A stretch of 64,000 bases of DNA from Dendrolimus kikuchii (GCA_019925095.2 CM034394.1:21128272-21192271); one strand, 5' to 3'; positions 9,827-20,829 are shown, counted from the stretch's first letter. Numbers and translations: made by a program. The notes: generated by a model from the letters alone, not told the origin.

Positions 9827-10205
9827 TATTGAAGTGAACCTTTTTTAGAATCGGTGTGATTTGAAATTCGTTGAAACGAAAAACCGACGCTAAAAGTAGA
9901 TAAAGATATAAATCTATAGGACTAAGTCCGCGAGAGAATGAGATAGAATACATTTTTTTCAGGGCTTCGTAGCCTCCTCACTCTTGTCAACTAAGCGTTG
10001 TAGATATAATTATGTTAGATACAATAAGATAAGATAATAAGATATAATTTTTGCGCTTGGTAAAAATATTATTAAAATAGTAAACCTTATAATTATCCCT
10101 ATACTCCTGATAGTCTATATTTATCTCATTCTCTCGTGTCTACGAGAGTCTATTTTTTTGTGATTTCACTTCTGTCGTATGTGAATTGCACACACACACT
10201 GTTTA
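9827..10205 (+). repeat. Family F element
   Basis: Starts near TTGAAGTGAACCTTTTTTAG, contains CGAGAGAATGAGATAGAA, and ends near TGTGAATTGCACACACACAC. It is homologous to 24,356-24,695 and, inverted, to 62,635-62,950. Non-coding; class unknown. Confidence 0.6.
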
Positions 10206-10226
10206 AAAAAAATGTGACAAGTATAG

Positions 10227-10552
10227 ACTTAGTTTATCCGTGCAGAAACGGAGAAAGAATACAATTTCCTGCGGCCGGGCGGCCTGTCGTAAGAGGCGAC
10301 AAAACAACCCACAGCCAGGTGGCAGAGCATTTACCCGACTGGATGGCTACCACCCCTGGTCTAAAGCATGTCGCCATAACAACCTTGAGTTGTGTTCCGG
10401 CATTAGTGACCAGGTTCCAGTCTCCCTTAAGAGAGCAGCAGCGCATTTGTAGCATCTTTGGTGTTGCAAATGTCCATAGGCGATGGTAACCACTGCTTTC
10501 CATCAAGTGGGCCGTCTGCCTGTCTGCTGAACTCCTGCAATAAATAAAAAAA
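10227..10552 (+). repeat. Family A retroposon, near full length
   Basis: Complete unit from TTATCCGTGCAGAAACGG to the A-rich tail after CTCCTGCAATAAATAAAAA. A 70-codon open frame is present but looks incidental. Confidence 0.85.
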
Positions 10553-10557
10553 TAGTA

Positions 10558-10672
10558 ATTTACGGAAAGTTCGTTTACATAATTTACCATGCCAGGAACC
10601 GGATCCGGAGCTTCTGAATTCCAGTGAAATAAGCCGGCAAAGGCCTACTCATCTACAGAGGCCGACATTATT
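10558..10672 (-). repeat. SINE G, tRNA-derived, truncated
   Basis: Minus-strand head with GCCTCTGTAGATGAGTAGGC and a decayed B-box region. It matches the better copy at 49,380-49,640 and lies directly behind a family A copy. Confidence 0.6.
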
Positions 10673-10923
10673 TAAGATGTATCGTTTTCCAAATGTATGG
10701 ACATTTTGAAAATGGTACATCTTAAACAACACATAAGACAATAGTTAATCTGACCATGTAAATTAAATTTTAATGAGGAGAATGATACGTTAAATTGAAT
10801 TTTATATGTCATTCTTTATTCTTCTATTCTTTTTTAAATTGTAATCTGCTGTTTATGTATCACATTTTTTTTTAATTTTCATTGATTTGTAATAATTAGA
10901 TACGTTTAGAATTTCTTTTGAGT

Positions 10924-11045
10924 GAGACAGGTTGTCTGGAAGAGATCGCTTTTTGCGATAAGGCCGCCTTGTTTACCAAGTATGTAACTATTGTCTTGTG
11001 CATTTTTGTAACTCGTGTTTTGGTGAACAATAAAGTGTTATATCC
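10924..11045 (+). repeat. Family C, CR1/L2-like LINE 3' end
   Basis: Contains GGTTGTCTGGAAGAGATCGC, GCGATAAGGCCGCCTTGT and the terminal AATAAAGTGTTAT. The same 3' end recurs many times with different microsatellite tails, as expected of short-tailed CR1/L2-like LINEs; clade assignment is inferred. Confidence 0.7.
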
Positions 11046-11049
11046 AGGC

Positions 11050-11720
11050 CTTTTTTTTGTTACTTCTTTTTTGGGGACACGCTAATTCTCGAAAGATGTA
11101 TGTCTATAATTTTTTGTTTGTAGCTCCACTCCAAAAAACCCATTAAAAATCCGTTTTTTTATTGCTTTTTTTCACTTTTCAGTTTTTATGGCAATTTTTG
11201 GATATTTTCGAATTTTCCTTTAAGGGTACTGTGTGCCCCCGCATGCCCCCACAAAAAAATCCCTGATTATATTTATCTATCTATCTTTAATTAATAAAGA
11301 AAATAATAAAGTTTTCATATCGATTTTTTTTCATAAAGAATTAAACATGAACAAATTAAAATTTAATCCAACATTCATTACATAACAATGAACCCTATCT
11401 CTGTTTTCACGACCTCGGTCTATTTTGCTCTTACGACATAAAAGGGTTGGATATCCCATCCTCTAGCTCTATCTCTTTTGTTTCTACCACATTACGTGAA
11501 GTGGAAGCAAGATAGAAGCTGTAAGAATCTTTTTGTCGAGCACGTTACGACATCAAGTTTACAGTTTTCGTGATAAACACAGTACGTGTGAACCGGATTA
11601 AGGTTTTATTTCTGTATTTGATTTGCATAATCGCAAATCAACTGTTTGCGTATAAATATTTTATACTGTGATTTACAAAGGTGTAAAATTGGCCATGTGC
11701 GTGTCAGTCTATAAATATAA
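11050..11720. other. No gene recognised
   Basis: A+T-rich, with a short TATC-type microsatellite near 11,272-11,290. No ORF above noise. Confidence 0.5.
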
Positions 11721-11724
11721 TATA

Positions 11725-12013
11725 ATAGCAGCCCATAAATGTCCCACTGCTGGGCTCGGGCCTCCCACTATAGGGGAACGGACAGTATACCCGCCACGCT
11801 TGTCCAAGGCGGCTTGGCAGGTTTGACACATCGGTTATCTCGATGTGCAGGTTGCATCACGATGTTTTCCTTCACCGTTATTAGCACGTGGTAATCGTAA
11901 CAATATGCACATTAGGTCAGAAAACTGCCTAAGCGGTGCATGCGTTCCGGCCAGGATCGAACCCGCGCCCTTTGGGTCTGGGACGCGTGCGCTAGCCATT
12001 ACGCTACCACGAC
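11725..12013 (-). repeat. SINE B, tRNA-derived SINE
   Basis: Minus-strand copy with A-box GTAATGGCTAGCGC and B-box GGGTTCGATCC at the right end and CAGCCCATAAATG near the body end. Nearly full length. Confidence 0.85.
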
Positions 12014-12108
12014 TTGTCACTGTGTCAGTCTAGGTTTATGCCATTTCACTAAATATTATACTAAATACTTCCAGTCATAATACAACATTTTTTTAACAAT
12101 ATCCTCAC

Positions 12109-12396
12109 CAATAAAACTACGTTTTAATGGTTTTAAGCGCGGTAATTTTATTTGATTTTGGTTTTTCCGACGTTTCGGCCACTTTTCAGTGGCCGTGATC
12201 ACGGAAGACAAAGATGGCGGTAGGCTAAATAAAACTTTAACAATACTCGTTGACACTTGACATCTTCGTCTTCCGTGATCACGGCCACTGAAAAGTGACC
12301 GAAACGTCGGAAAACCCAAAATCAAATATAATTACCGCGCTTAAAACCGTTAAAACGTAGTTTTATTATGTATACAAGTCGCGAAAACTTAAGAAA
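12109..12396 (+). mobile_element. Family H palindromic element (possible Penelope-like end)
   Basis: Two arms of about 95-100 bp in head-to-head inversion (12,111-12,205 and 12,268-12,369) with a short spacer. Each arm has TACGTTTTAA, CCGACGTTTCGG and a GNRA-like hairpin (GGCCACT-GAAA-AGTGGCC or a variant). The right end runs on through GTATACAAGTCGCGAAAACT while the left end is truncated. ATATCCTCAC flanks both sides (12,099-12,108 and 12,397-12,406), a 10-bp target duplication. Confidence 0.65.
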
Positions 12397-12499
12397 ATAT
12401 CCTCACTGTTAAGGTTCTCTAATTCTCCAATACGCTGCTTTTTGATGACAAAAAGGAAACATTCAAGAGCATGATCACAAAATGCTATCTGCCATAAGT

Positions 12500-12820
12500 A
12501 TATAATATCTATATATTAATACGTCAAACAAAAACTTTGTACCCCTTTTTACGAAAATTGCGCGGAAGGAGGAGTATAAAATTTCGCACACTTATAGTTT
12601 ATATAGAGAATAAGCGACAAATGCTAGTATTTTTTAAAAATTATGCATATCAAATACATTAAATCAATAAAAAAAAATTACACACACTACCATGTATTTG
12701 ACACAGACACGCATAAATACTCTTTTGTTTATTGTTAAAGTCGAATTAACAGTGTAGCCTTGGCGAAATCTGTGATTATAGACGAATATTAATTTCGACC
12801 ACGGGCGATCACTAGTTAAT
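12500..12820 (-). repeat. Family I element
   Basis: Contains ACAAAAACTTTGTACCCC, ACCATGTATTTGACACA and TAGCCTTGGCGAAATCTGTG. It is homologous in opposite orientation to 45,295-45,950 and to a fragment at 57,290-57,400. It carries no ORF and is probably a non-autonomous transposon. Confidence 0.6.
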
Positions 12821-12825
12821 AATAA

Positions 12826-13090
12826 TACTACGTTTTAACGGTTTTAAGCGCAGTAATTTATTTGATTTTTATTATTCCGACGTTTCGACCACTTTTCAGT
12901 AGCCGTGGTCACGGAAGACAAAAATGTCAAGTGTCAATGAGTATTGTTAAAGTTTTATTTAGCATATCGCTAACTTGGTCATTTTAATTATTTAGTTTTA
13001 ATTTTGTTTATGGTTATTATTTACTCTATGGGAGCCTAATCTAATTTACCGCCGCTTCGCAACATGTTGTGGCTTGAAGAAGCTTCAAAC
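12826..13090 (-). repeat. Family H copy
   Basis: Begins ATACTACGTTTTAACGG, has CCGACGTTTCGACCACTTTT and the ACGGAAGACAAA block, and extends through CTATGGGAGCCTAATCTAAT, shared with 17,640-17,700. Only one arm is present. Confidence 0.65.
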
Positions 13091-13115
13091 TTTTTTTTTA
13101 TATTAAATAGGTTCG

Positions 13116-13232
13116 GTTCAAGAGTTATGAACGTCAAAGAAGCAAGTGAGGTGTGTAAGAATAAGCCTGAATGGCGCTCTGTTGTTCGTGCCTACCCCGC
13201 AAGGGAACTGGCGTCAAGTTATGTATGTATGT
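13116..13232 (+). mobile_element. RTE-like LINE, very short 5'-truncated copy
   Basis: 117 bp: the last codons of the pol ORF (as at 28,430-28,544) and a TATG tail. It is flanked by AAATAGGTTCG at 13,105-13,115 and 13,233-13,243, a clean target duplication, so this is a genuine insertion and not a rearranged fragment. Confidence 0.9.
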
Positions 13233-13249
13233 AAATAGGTTCGCCTTTG

Positions 13250-13530
13250 ACCACGATCACGTCCAATGCCGGACGATGATGCGGTCGAAGGTGGAGCCTG
13301 ATTACCTAGGTAGTACCTATTCACACGAGACTTGAAGATTCCCGGATTGTACTTTTCTGGAAACACGGACTCTGGTAGTGCATTCTACAATTCTGCTGTA
13401 CGTAGAAGGCACGTGGAGGCGAAACGTTTATTTCGCACTGGTAACGTTTCCACTGTGAAACGCGCCTTGCAGTCTGAAGATGGAATGGTGTAGAGGGAAT
13501 CAGATCGAACAGTTCTACGGGACACTCTCC
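13250..13530 (-). pseudogene. LINE pol C-terminal fragment
   Basis: One minus frame reads SLYTIPSSDCKARFTVETLP, VRNKRFASTCLLRTAEL, an in-frame stop, then NALPESVFPEKYNP and FKSRVNRYYLG. The pattern R...F...L.RTA..WNALP.SVFP...FK.RVN.Y is the usual C-terminus of several insect LINE pol proteins. One stop codon and the loss of everything upstream make it a relic. The 149-codon ORF overlapping it is a different, non-homologous frame. Confidence 0.65.
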
Positions 13531-13799
13531 AAACTTATTATAGTTGAGCTTGAAAACCTTGAGATTTTGAAGCTTTTGGGGTTCATTTTTCAAAAGCCGA
13601 TTGCGCACACTGGCGTTGACCAGATTTATAAAATGATACATAGGTATTTGGACGTACACGTTTTCTAATTTATCATTTCGCCACTTATTAAAAACTCTCA
13701 GGTATATTTGAACAAAAAAGGGCTGGCAAACTGTGCCGGTATCCAGTGTATTTGTTCCGCCCAACAACAAAGTCGGGTTGTAATTAATTTTTTTTAAAC

Positions 13800-14840
13800 C
13801 AGCTTGCGTGTCTAAATGGGTTAATGAAATGAATTATTTTAATGAAGGACCCTAAGTAACCAGTGTTTCCGTAAAAGCATTAATATTAACGAATTTCACG
13901 TATGAAAATCTTGTTCATTAGTATGATGACTACGAAACGAATACTTAACATTAACACTTACGGCCTTACTTGGGAAACGATTAGCCATCTCTTAGTAAGA
14001 GAATCAGAATCAGATCCTTATCAATGAATTTTTTCACTTATAAACGTGTATTACCTGTTGTTTACCTAAGCGAAGCACAGATAAACGAAATTTGAATGAT
14101 TAAAGTAGGTTGTACCCAAAATATTCGACTAAAGAGGAGTTTATGGGTAAGATTTTCACTAATCAGTTGCTGAGCAGTTACTTTAAATTTAAGAAATGAT
14201 TATAAGTAAGGCTGTTAGAGTTTCACTTTTATATGACTGCTCACACATTGTAGACAATGAAAATATCTTTTCTATTTTATTCGTTTAGCGCTAAGGCCAC
14301 GTGTCTATAGGGCCAGAAAGGAATTGGAGGGAGTGACCCTACCGGTTGGAGGAGCGAGATGGAGTGCTCCTCGGTCTCAAAGGGAGATCTTCCAGTGAGA
14401 CTATAGTTATTCCTCGCAGGTCTAGGCCGATCTGTTATAGTTGTAAATTTGTATATATTCTTAGTATACTATGTAACGTTTGTGACCTCAATTATTGCAC
14501 AGCGCCATCTATTGGCTTGTAAATGTTCCACTACAGAACCATTACGTACTCACCATTACTTATGTTAATATAATAATTCACAAAAAACCAACACATTTCG
14601 TATAGTGTCACTAATATCAAACCACTACCTATAAATCGATATCAAGGTAAAATAAAATGACATGCCTGTGTTCTAATAATTGATTGAACATTTTATAATT
14701 AAACTGCGTTATTACGTTATAATTAAAGGTTAATTAGATCCACCTATGACATTAATCGTCGTTAATTTGGTATAATTTGGGGAACTGTTATTAGTTCTAT
14801 GTTAGTCTGTTACGTTATCGACATGTACAACAAATGTCTT
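13800..14840. other. No gene recognised
   Basis: Mostly A+T-rich. A patch of higher G+C at about 14,290-14,440 has no ORF or recognised repeat; it may be part of an unrecognised element. Confidence 0.4.
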
Positions 14841-15128
14841 TTTAACCGACTTCAAAAAAAAGGAGGAGGTTCTCAATCCGTCGGGATCTTTTTTTTAATG
14901 TATGTTCACCGATTACTCCGAGATTTATGATCCGATTTACGTGATTCTTATTTTGTTCGACGCGGAATAGCTGCCATTTGGTCCCCTAAAAATTTAACAA
15001 CGTTTGGCCCAGTAGTTTTCATTTTACGAACATTTTCTTGTTCTCGTTTCTTGGGACCTATAATTTTTAAAGAGCGCGGCAGCTTTCGTATGTCTACCCA
15101 TACATAGCTAGACACTAAAAAGTAACAA

Positions 15129-15415
15129 AAAAATAAAAAAAACTTCGTTTAAAAAAACGGACTTCAAAAACTAAAAAACTAAAAAGTATAAAATAACTTA
15201 TTTCTAAAGCTATTATTATTAATATATATTATCTAAAACATCTTAAAGTCGGTGCTTAGTAATTTTCAAAATATAGTAATTTTTATGTTTTACTTTGCAC
15301 CGACTTCAAGATGTTTTAGATAATATATATTAATAATAACAGCTTTAGAAATAAGTTATTTTATACTTTTTTAGTTTTTGAAGTCGGGTTTTAAAACGAA
15401 GTTTTTTTATTTTTT
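15129..15415. repeat. Long inverted repeat within family J
   Basis: Arms of about 115 bp (15,129-15,253 and 15,299-15,412) mirror each other, with ACATCTTAAAGTCGGTGC facing GCACCGACTTCAAGATGT, separated by about 45 bp. A deleted version occurs at 44,098-44,275. Confidence 0.85.
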
Positions 15416-16412
15416 CATTTTTCGTACTCGGAAACCACGCTTGAAGTTATATGATCAAAGGGATCAAAACAATACTTTTCGTTCCTGGGAAACGATTTTC
15501 CCTGTTGTGCAAAAAATTTAAAACTATGCCAGTCATGTCCAGACCTTTTATACAGCCACTGTTAAGTCGCGGCATAAAATTGTATTACAAAATATCAGTT
15601 TTGTTTTTGTTAGAAAAAAAATATTTTTGCTTTTTAGTTGCGCAAATACTTCAATAGCTTTAGAAATAATATATAAATAAAATATAAATTTGCGATTTCA
15701 CTCTTCGGTGTACATGTTCTTCAAAAAGGGTGGTCTTTATTTCCTAAGGATCCACAAATCAGATCATGACTTGGTGATTATGGGACTATCTCGAAAGTTA
15801 AAAAAAAAAAACAATTTGAAATTTGGTCAACAATTGACGGAGAAATCGCGTAACATGCCTACAAAAAAATTAAGCCCCTGTAGAAAGTGTAATACTAGCA
15901 CGCGTATACAAGTTTTTTTTTTAATGTAGGCTCTCCGCGTTTTTTAATAAGGTTACTCTCGATTACTCTGGGATCCACTCATCCGACCCTCATTTGGTGA
16001 CCATATCCTAATACTACCAACCACCTCAGGAGTACCCGTACTTACGAATAAAGAAAAAAACTCGAATAAGCTCCACCATGGACAAAGAAATCGCGTAATA
16101 TGTATATAAAAAATTAAACGCCAGTAGAAAATTTATACCTACACGCGTATATAAATACAAGCTTATGTCCAAGAATTGAGGTACGCGGCGTTCTTTAATA
16201 AGTAATAGTTACTCTCGAATTCTCTGGAATCCACTCATCAGATCCTGACTTGGTGACCAAGGCTCCACGTCGGGAGTATAGACTTACGATTAAGGAAAAA
16301 AAATGAAAATCGGTTTAGAATTGACGGAGATATCGTGTTACGAAGAAGTCTCTTATCAATTTCCGTGGGTTTCTCTAATTCCTTCGAATCCACTCATCAG
16401 ATCCTGACATGG

Positions 16413-16672
16413 TGATTTTTTTTTTTTATTGCTGAAGCTTAGCAGTTAAGCTGACGGCCCAACTGTACTGAAAAGTGGTTACCGTCGCCTATGGACATTA
16501 CCAATACTAGTGGTGCTTTCAATGTGCTACCGGCCTTGAAGTAGACACTGGAACCTGGCCACTGATGCCGGAACACAACTCAAAGTTGTTATGGCTGTAT
16601 ACTCTAGACCAGGGGTGGTAGCCATCCAGTCGGGCAAATACCCTACCACCTGACAAATGGAACACAATAATA
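16413..16672 (-). repeat. Family A subfamily copy inside family J
   Basis: Begins with the poly(T) equivalent of the tail, then TTATTGCTGAAGC. Contains GTTATGGCTGTATACTCTAG and GGTGGTAGCCATCCAGTCGG. Diverged from the main A type. Confidence 0.75.
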
Positions 16673-16827
16673 CAATACAATGGGACCAATTCGGGATAAT
16701 AACCTTTCGAGTAAAATATTTTTTTTTTAATTGGTTCACAATTGACGGAGAAATCGAGTAACCAACATATATAAAAACATACAGACAAATTGAGACCCTC
16801 CTCCTTTTTGAAGTCGGTTCAAAAATG

Positions 16828-16895
16828 ACCTAAGCGTCGGAAATAAAACTCAAATAAATTGCTGCGCTTGAAATCGTTATAACGTAGTTTTGATT
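16828..16895 (+). repeat. Family H fragment
   Basis: Contains AAGCGTCGGAAATAAAACTC and AACGTAGTTTTGATTAG, matching the distal part of a family H arm. Confidence 0.55.
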
Positions 16896-16924
16896 AGATT
16901 ACTTTACTTACTTTCTGCCACTCC

Positions 16925-17135
16925 ACTGATGGCTACCACTCCTGGTCTAAAGTATGTCCCCATAACAACCTTGAGTTATGTTCCGGCATTAGTGACCAGG
17001 TTCCAGTCTCCCTTAAGAGAGCAGCAGCGCATTTGTAGCACCTTTGGTGCTGCAAATGTCTATAGACGATGGTAACCTCTTTCCATCAAATGGGCCGTCT
17101 ACAAGTCTGCAACTCCTGCAATAAAAAATAAAAAA
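16925..17135 (+). repeat. Family A, 5'-truncated
   Basis: Starts at CTGATGGCTACCACTCCTGG and runs to AACTCCTGCAATAAAAAATA. Confidence 0.8.
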
Positions 17136-17461
17136 ACTTACTTTAAACAAAGGCTCATTACAGAGTTCATTTTACACTTATACACATACAAGAGTTTTAC
17201 ACGCGGCGCACTAGTACGTGCCTCTTGTTTTCTTGTTTAAAAAGCAAACATTAATATAGGTTATACTGTGTTTTTTTATGTTAGTGCTATTTGATCCCGG
17301 AAGATTCACTTCATTCCGACAAACTGCGCTGCAGTTTGGCAATGTAATTGTTATTATAATCTTGTAACTTTTTATTGAAAATAAATTGAAAAAAAAAATA
17401 TATATATGTATATCGCAAACTATCTCATCTCCCGGGATGAAAAGTATCTATGCCCACAATA

Positions 17462-17760
17462 GTTTCTTAAGTTTTCGCGACTTGTATACATAATAAAACT
17501 ACGTTTTAACGGTTTTAAGCGAAGTCATTTATTTGATTTCTGTTTTTCCGATGTTTCAGCCACTTTTCAGTGGCCGTGATCACGGAAGACTAAGATGTCA
17601 AGTGTCAACGAGTATTGTTAATTATTTAGTTTTAATTTTGTTTATGGTTATTATTTACTCTATGGGAGCCTAATCTAATTTACCACCGCTTCGCAACATG
17701 TTATGGCTTGAAGAGAACAAGCGACACAAGAAACTCTTCAGCAAACATGCCTAAATCTAA
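17462..17760 (-). repeat. Family H, single-arm copy
   Basis: Begins TTTCTTAAGTTTTCGCGACT, GTATACATAATAAAACTACG, and continues through the inverted hairpin motif to GGGAGCCTAATCTAATTTAC. This copy defines the full terminal sequence that is truncated on one side of the 12.1-kb copy. Confidence 0.65.
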
Positions 17761-17894
17761 TAATTTTATATAATATTAAAACTGGTGGAAACTGGAAGGA
17801 TATTTAAACTACATATCTACAAATTACAGGAAAAACAATATGACCAAAATTATGGAAATGGAAAATCACAAAAAAACAACAACTTTCTAGCTTA

Positions 17895-18066
17895 AACTTT
17901 ACATAAATCTATCCCATTATCCGGGATGAAAAGTATCCATTGTCCACCCTCGGTATTAAAATTACATATATGGCGAATTTCAGCCAAATCGGTCCAGTAG
18001 TTTTCCGTGAAAGCGTAGGTAACAGACAGACAGAGTTACTTTCGCATTTATAATATTAATAGGGAT
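17895..18066 (+). repeat. Family E, RTE-like LINE 3' end
   Basis: Contains ATCCGGGATGAAAAGTATCC, AATCGGTCCAGTAGTTTTC and ends TTTATAATATTAATAGGGAT. This is the usual decayed 3' tail of RTE-like LINEs. Confidence 0.65.
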
Positions 18067-18069
18067 AAA

Positions 18070-18540
18070 CATTTCATATAATCTCTTTGTGGTTGAGGTG
18101 TATGTAGTTGACAAGTGGTTGGTTTGAACAAGTTTTAAGATCAAAGGTTTCTGGCCAAGGCCGGGTATTAAGGTCACCTTTTGTTTCAACATTGTAGTCG
18201 GCATTACGAAAAAGTACCACACGCAAACGGATTCATAAACGAAATTGAAATGTGAAGTCAGTGGTTTTGTATTTGATTTGGTCTTTTTGTTGGTCTCCAT
18301 TAATCATAATCAACAGCTTTTATTGGATTTTTTCGGAGAAATGCCCAATATTCGCTTCAGAATTCGAGTTTGTCATTCGAGCGATGTTTTTTTTAAATTA
18401 CCTTCCTCCTCGTTCGTATGATAAGAAAGAGGGCTTTCTTTTCTTCTTTATATTGTTTTTTTAAATCTAATAGCTATTTTTGATATTAAAATCTTTTGTT
18501 GTAATACATTTTTGTTTTCTCTGGTATATTAATACTCTTT
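18070..18540. other. No gene recognised
   Basis: A+T-rich; short ORFs on both strands show no recognisable domain. Confidence 0.45.
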
Positions 18541-18544
18541 TTAA

Positions 18545-18750
18545 CGTCGTCAGCTAATCATCGTTCACTGCTGGACGTAGGCCTCCCCAAGTCGGCGCCA
18601 CTCGTCACGGTCCTCTGCCTTCCTCATCCAGCGCCTATCGGCGACCTTGCGCAGGTCGTCAGTCTATCGGGCTGGAGGGCGTCCGACACTACGTTTACCC
18701 CGCCTGACTCGCCTGCTCCATGGGCCATTGGTCCTGCGACAAATGTGACT
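18545..18750 (-). pseudogene. RTE-like LINE pol 3' end
   Basis: The minus strand encodes RWMRKAEDRDEWRRLGEAYVQQ and a stop. W...AEDR..WR.....A is the usual C-terminus of insect RTE-like endonuclease/reverse-transcriptase proteins, and the G+C-rich context differs from its neighbours. Only about 45 codons remain, with stops upstream. Confidence 0.65.
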
Positions 18751-18754
18751 CTTT

Positions 18755-18990
18755 TTATATACATATCTTTATATATATAATTCTTCTGTACGTGTGTTGA
18801 CAGTGAACTCCTCCTAAACGGCTGGGTCGATTTGAATGATTTTTTTTGTGTATGTTCAAGTGGATTCGAGGATGGTTTAGATTCACAATTGGACCCGGTA
18901 GGTGGCGCTGCAATCGGATTCTAAATTTTATTTCTTCAGGGCAGAAAAACGTCTGCCGGGACATCTAGTATATATATATATATATATATG
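18755..18990 (-). repeat. Family K repeat with (TA)n
   Basis: Shares a long stretch with 36,349-36,516 in opposite orientation, including CCCGGTAGGTGGCGCTGCAA and GCAGAAAAACGTCTGCCGGG. Flanked by AT dinucleotide runs on both sides, at 18,755-18,780 and 18,969-18,989. Confidence 0.7.
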
Positions 18991-18994
18991 AGAT

Positions 18995-19725
18995 ATAACA
19001 AAGTGCAAAGTAGCGCAGATTTTAAGTCTAAGAATTGACTGTTGATCACCGAAAACCGGATTGAAATTGGCTTAGTAGCTTTTACATGAATCCCGAACAA
19101 ACAGACAATAAATCTAAAAAAAATTACATCGTGTTCTCCATCGTTTATATAGTCTATTCCAGTTGTTTTTTTTCAATAGCCCCAATGTGTAAACAATGTG
19201 TCTACTGTTTTCACAATAGTTTGAAAAAAAAAAACAGTTGAATTGAGAACATAACAAAATCATCATCAACCAACTTTTTTTTAAACCATTATCACATATT
19301 GAACTTATTTTCTATTCCAACTTTAATTCAAACCGTATTGAATACGTAGCCAACAAAAAGGGTCTGGTCCCCTTCCGAGTTCAGTCGTCAGAAAATGTTA
19401 ATGTGAATCGAAGCATTGTGCCCGTTGCAAAAACAGGATATCGTTTTTGCCATCCTTAATCTAGTGCCCAATAACAAAAAAAGGGAAAGAGAATGATTCA
19501 TTGTCATTATTTACCCTCTATTAAGGTAGAGAGGATCGGGAATGGATTGATTTGTTCTATTTATTTATTATTATGGGAGATGATTGATTGTAGCGGTGAA
19601 ATATTAAAAATATTAATTCGCAGTAAAAGTCCGGTTAAACTGTTGTCCTAACAAGTAGGCTCTATCACTTCTGGACGTGGCACGTATTAAGAGGAGGTTC
19701 CTAACTCTGAAATTTGTATATACCA
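18995..19725. other. No gene; possible decayed LINE tail at 19,015-19,120
   Basis: The first 100 bp (AAAACCGGATTGAAATTGGC then GAACAAACAGACAATAAAT) resemble the generic RTE 3' region. The rest is unrecognised A+T-rich sequence. Confidence 0.4.
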
Positions 19726-19729
19726 ATTG

Positions 19730-20035
19730 GTTACGTCGAGGAACACCTCCTTATAAATACTTCCCCCCATCCTCGCCATCAAGAAAATAATAAACTTTTA
19801 AATGAAGAATGTGCAATACAAGACAAACATTCAACTCAGTGTCAGGTGCTGTCAGCGCAATATAGTGAACTGATTGTTGGAAAACAAATATAAATAAATC
19901 ATTATAATTTAATTTAATACTCCTAGCAAATCTTAGTGAGTGTGTGAACACCCGGGGGACGATTGCAGTGTGGCGGTGGACTGGTGGCGAGGCAAGTAAC
20001 TCTTCCCTTGCTTCTTCTTCCACACCAATCAATCG
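19730..20035 (+). repeat. Family D repeat
   Basis: Homologous to 41,880-42,190 over its whole length (TTACGTCGAGGAACACCTC versus TTGCGTCAAGGAATACCTC) and to 525-760 over its right half. The donor-like GCGAGGTAAGT of the first copy is GCGAGGCAAGT here. Confidence 0.55.
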
Positions 20036-20111
20036 GTGAAATTGTCGCCAAAAATGAATGATGAGGCACGAGTATTAAGAAATGTAGTTACGCGAAATAA
20101 TGCACACAGGC

Positions 20112-20390
20112 AGTGCTGGTTTTACTTTTAGTGCAAGGTGTGCAGCGCATACGGGCGCAGGGTCTTAGGGGGCGCCGCTCGCGACACCCCAAAATACATG
20201 CGTAGCTCGCGGCGGTGTCAGCGCTATTTGAGACTCTGCGCCTGTGTTATGGCCGACGCCGGACGCGGTAGCAAAACAAGGCGCGCCTCGAGCGGCTCCT
20301 TTCCTCTATACAGTAACTTTTGTTTCAACGTGAAATTAGACTAAAAATAGATCATTAAAGATTATATTGGCGTAGTGTCGTCTTCTTTTA
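20112..20390 (+). mobile_element. Possible hAT-like transposon end
   Basis: CAGTGCTGGTTTTACTTTTA followed by GGGGGCGCCGCTCGCGACAC resembles hAT ends of the CAGTG-CTGG type. The opposite end and an 8-bp target duplication were not found. The CpG-rich patch lacks a long ORF. Confidence 0.3.
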
Positions 20391-20829
20391 TCCCTTTCCT
20401 TCCTAAAAATAATTTTTACTCGTATACCCCCAGACTAAGAACTTTATTACATAGAAGTAAGGAAAAAAAAAGAAAGCTTCATTACCATATCTTTGTCTCA
20501 ATTATCAGTATAGACCAAATTGGAAGTGAATGAAATAAAATATCCCTCTCTATTCCACGCACCTAATTGTGTCATAAGTAAAAATGAAACAACAGTATCT
20601 ATGCTGTTGCTATGTTAGCACCGGTTTCTATGATAGTTCTTGCTCTGAACGTCTACCTATTGCTTCCCGACATGATTTAAAATTGCACCATTTGTACCTA
20701 AATTTACGTACACTGGTGAAAATATAACCAAGTATTCCATTTTGACCGTGCTAGATGGCGCCGGGGTATATAGATTGCACATGGTCTCTAGATAGGCCAC
20801 AGCTTCCTCTGCACTCAGGAGATAAAATA

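Larger units (their letters stand above)
14844..16819. mobile_element. Family J TIR element with internal tandem modules
   Basis: The left end AACCGACTTCAAAAAAAAGG and the inverted right end AACCGACTTCAAAAAGGAGG continue matching for about 36 bp. Inside are a long hairpin (15,129-15,415), degenerate tandem modules carrying a GGATCCACTCATCAGATCC-like block at about 15,748, 15,970, 16,226 and 16,384, and a family A insertion. It has no transposase and is therefore non-autonomous. Confidence 0.65.

Noticed and set aside
13321..13770. 149-codon minus-strand ORF
   Set aside because: The recognisable LINE residues lie in a neighbouring frame (13,250-13,530); the long frame itself has no motif.
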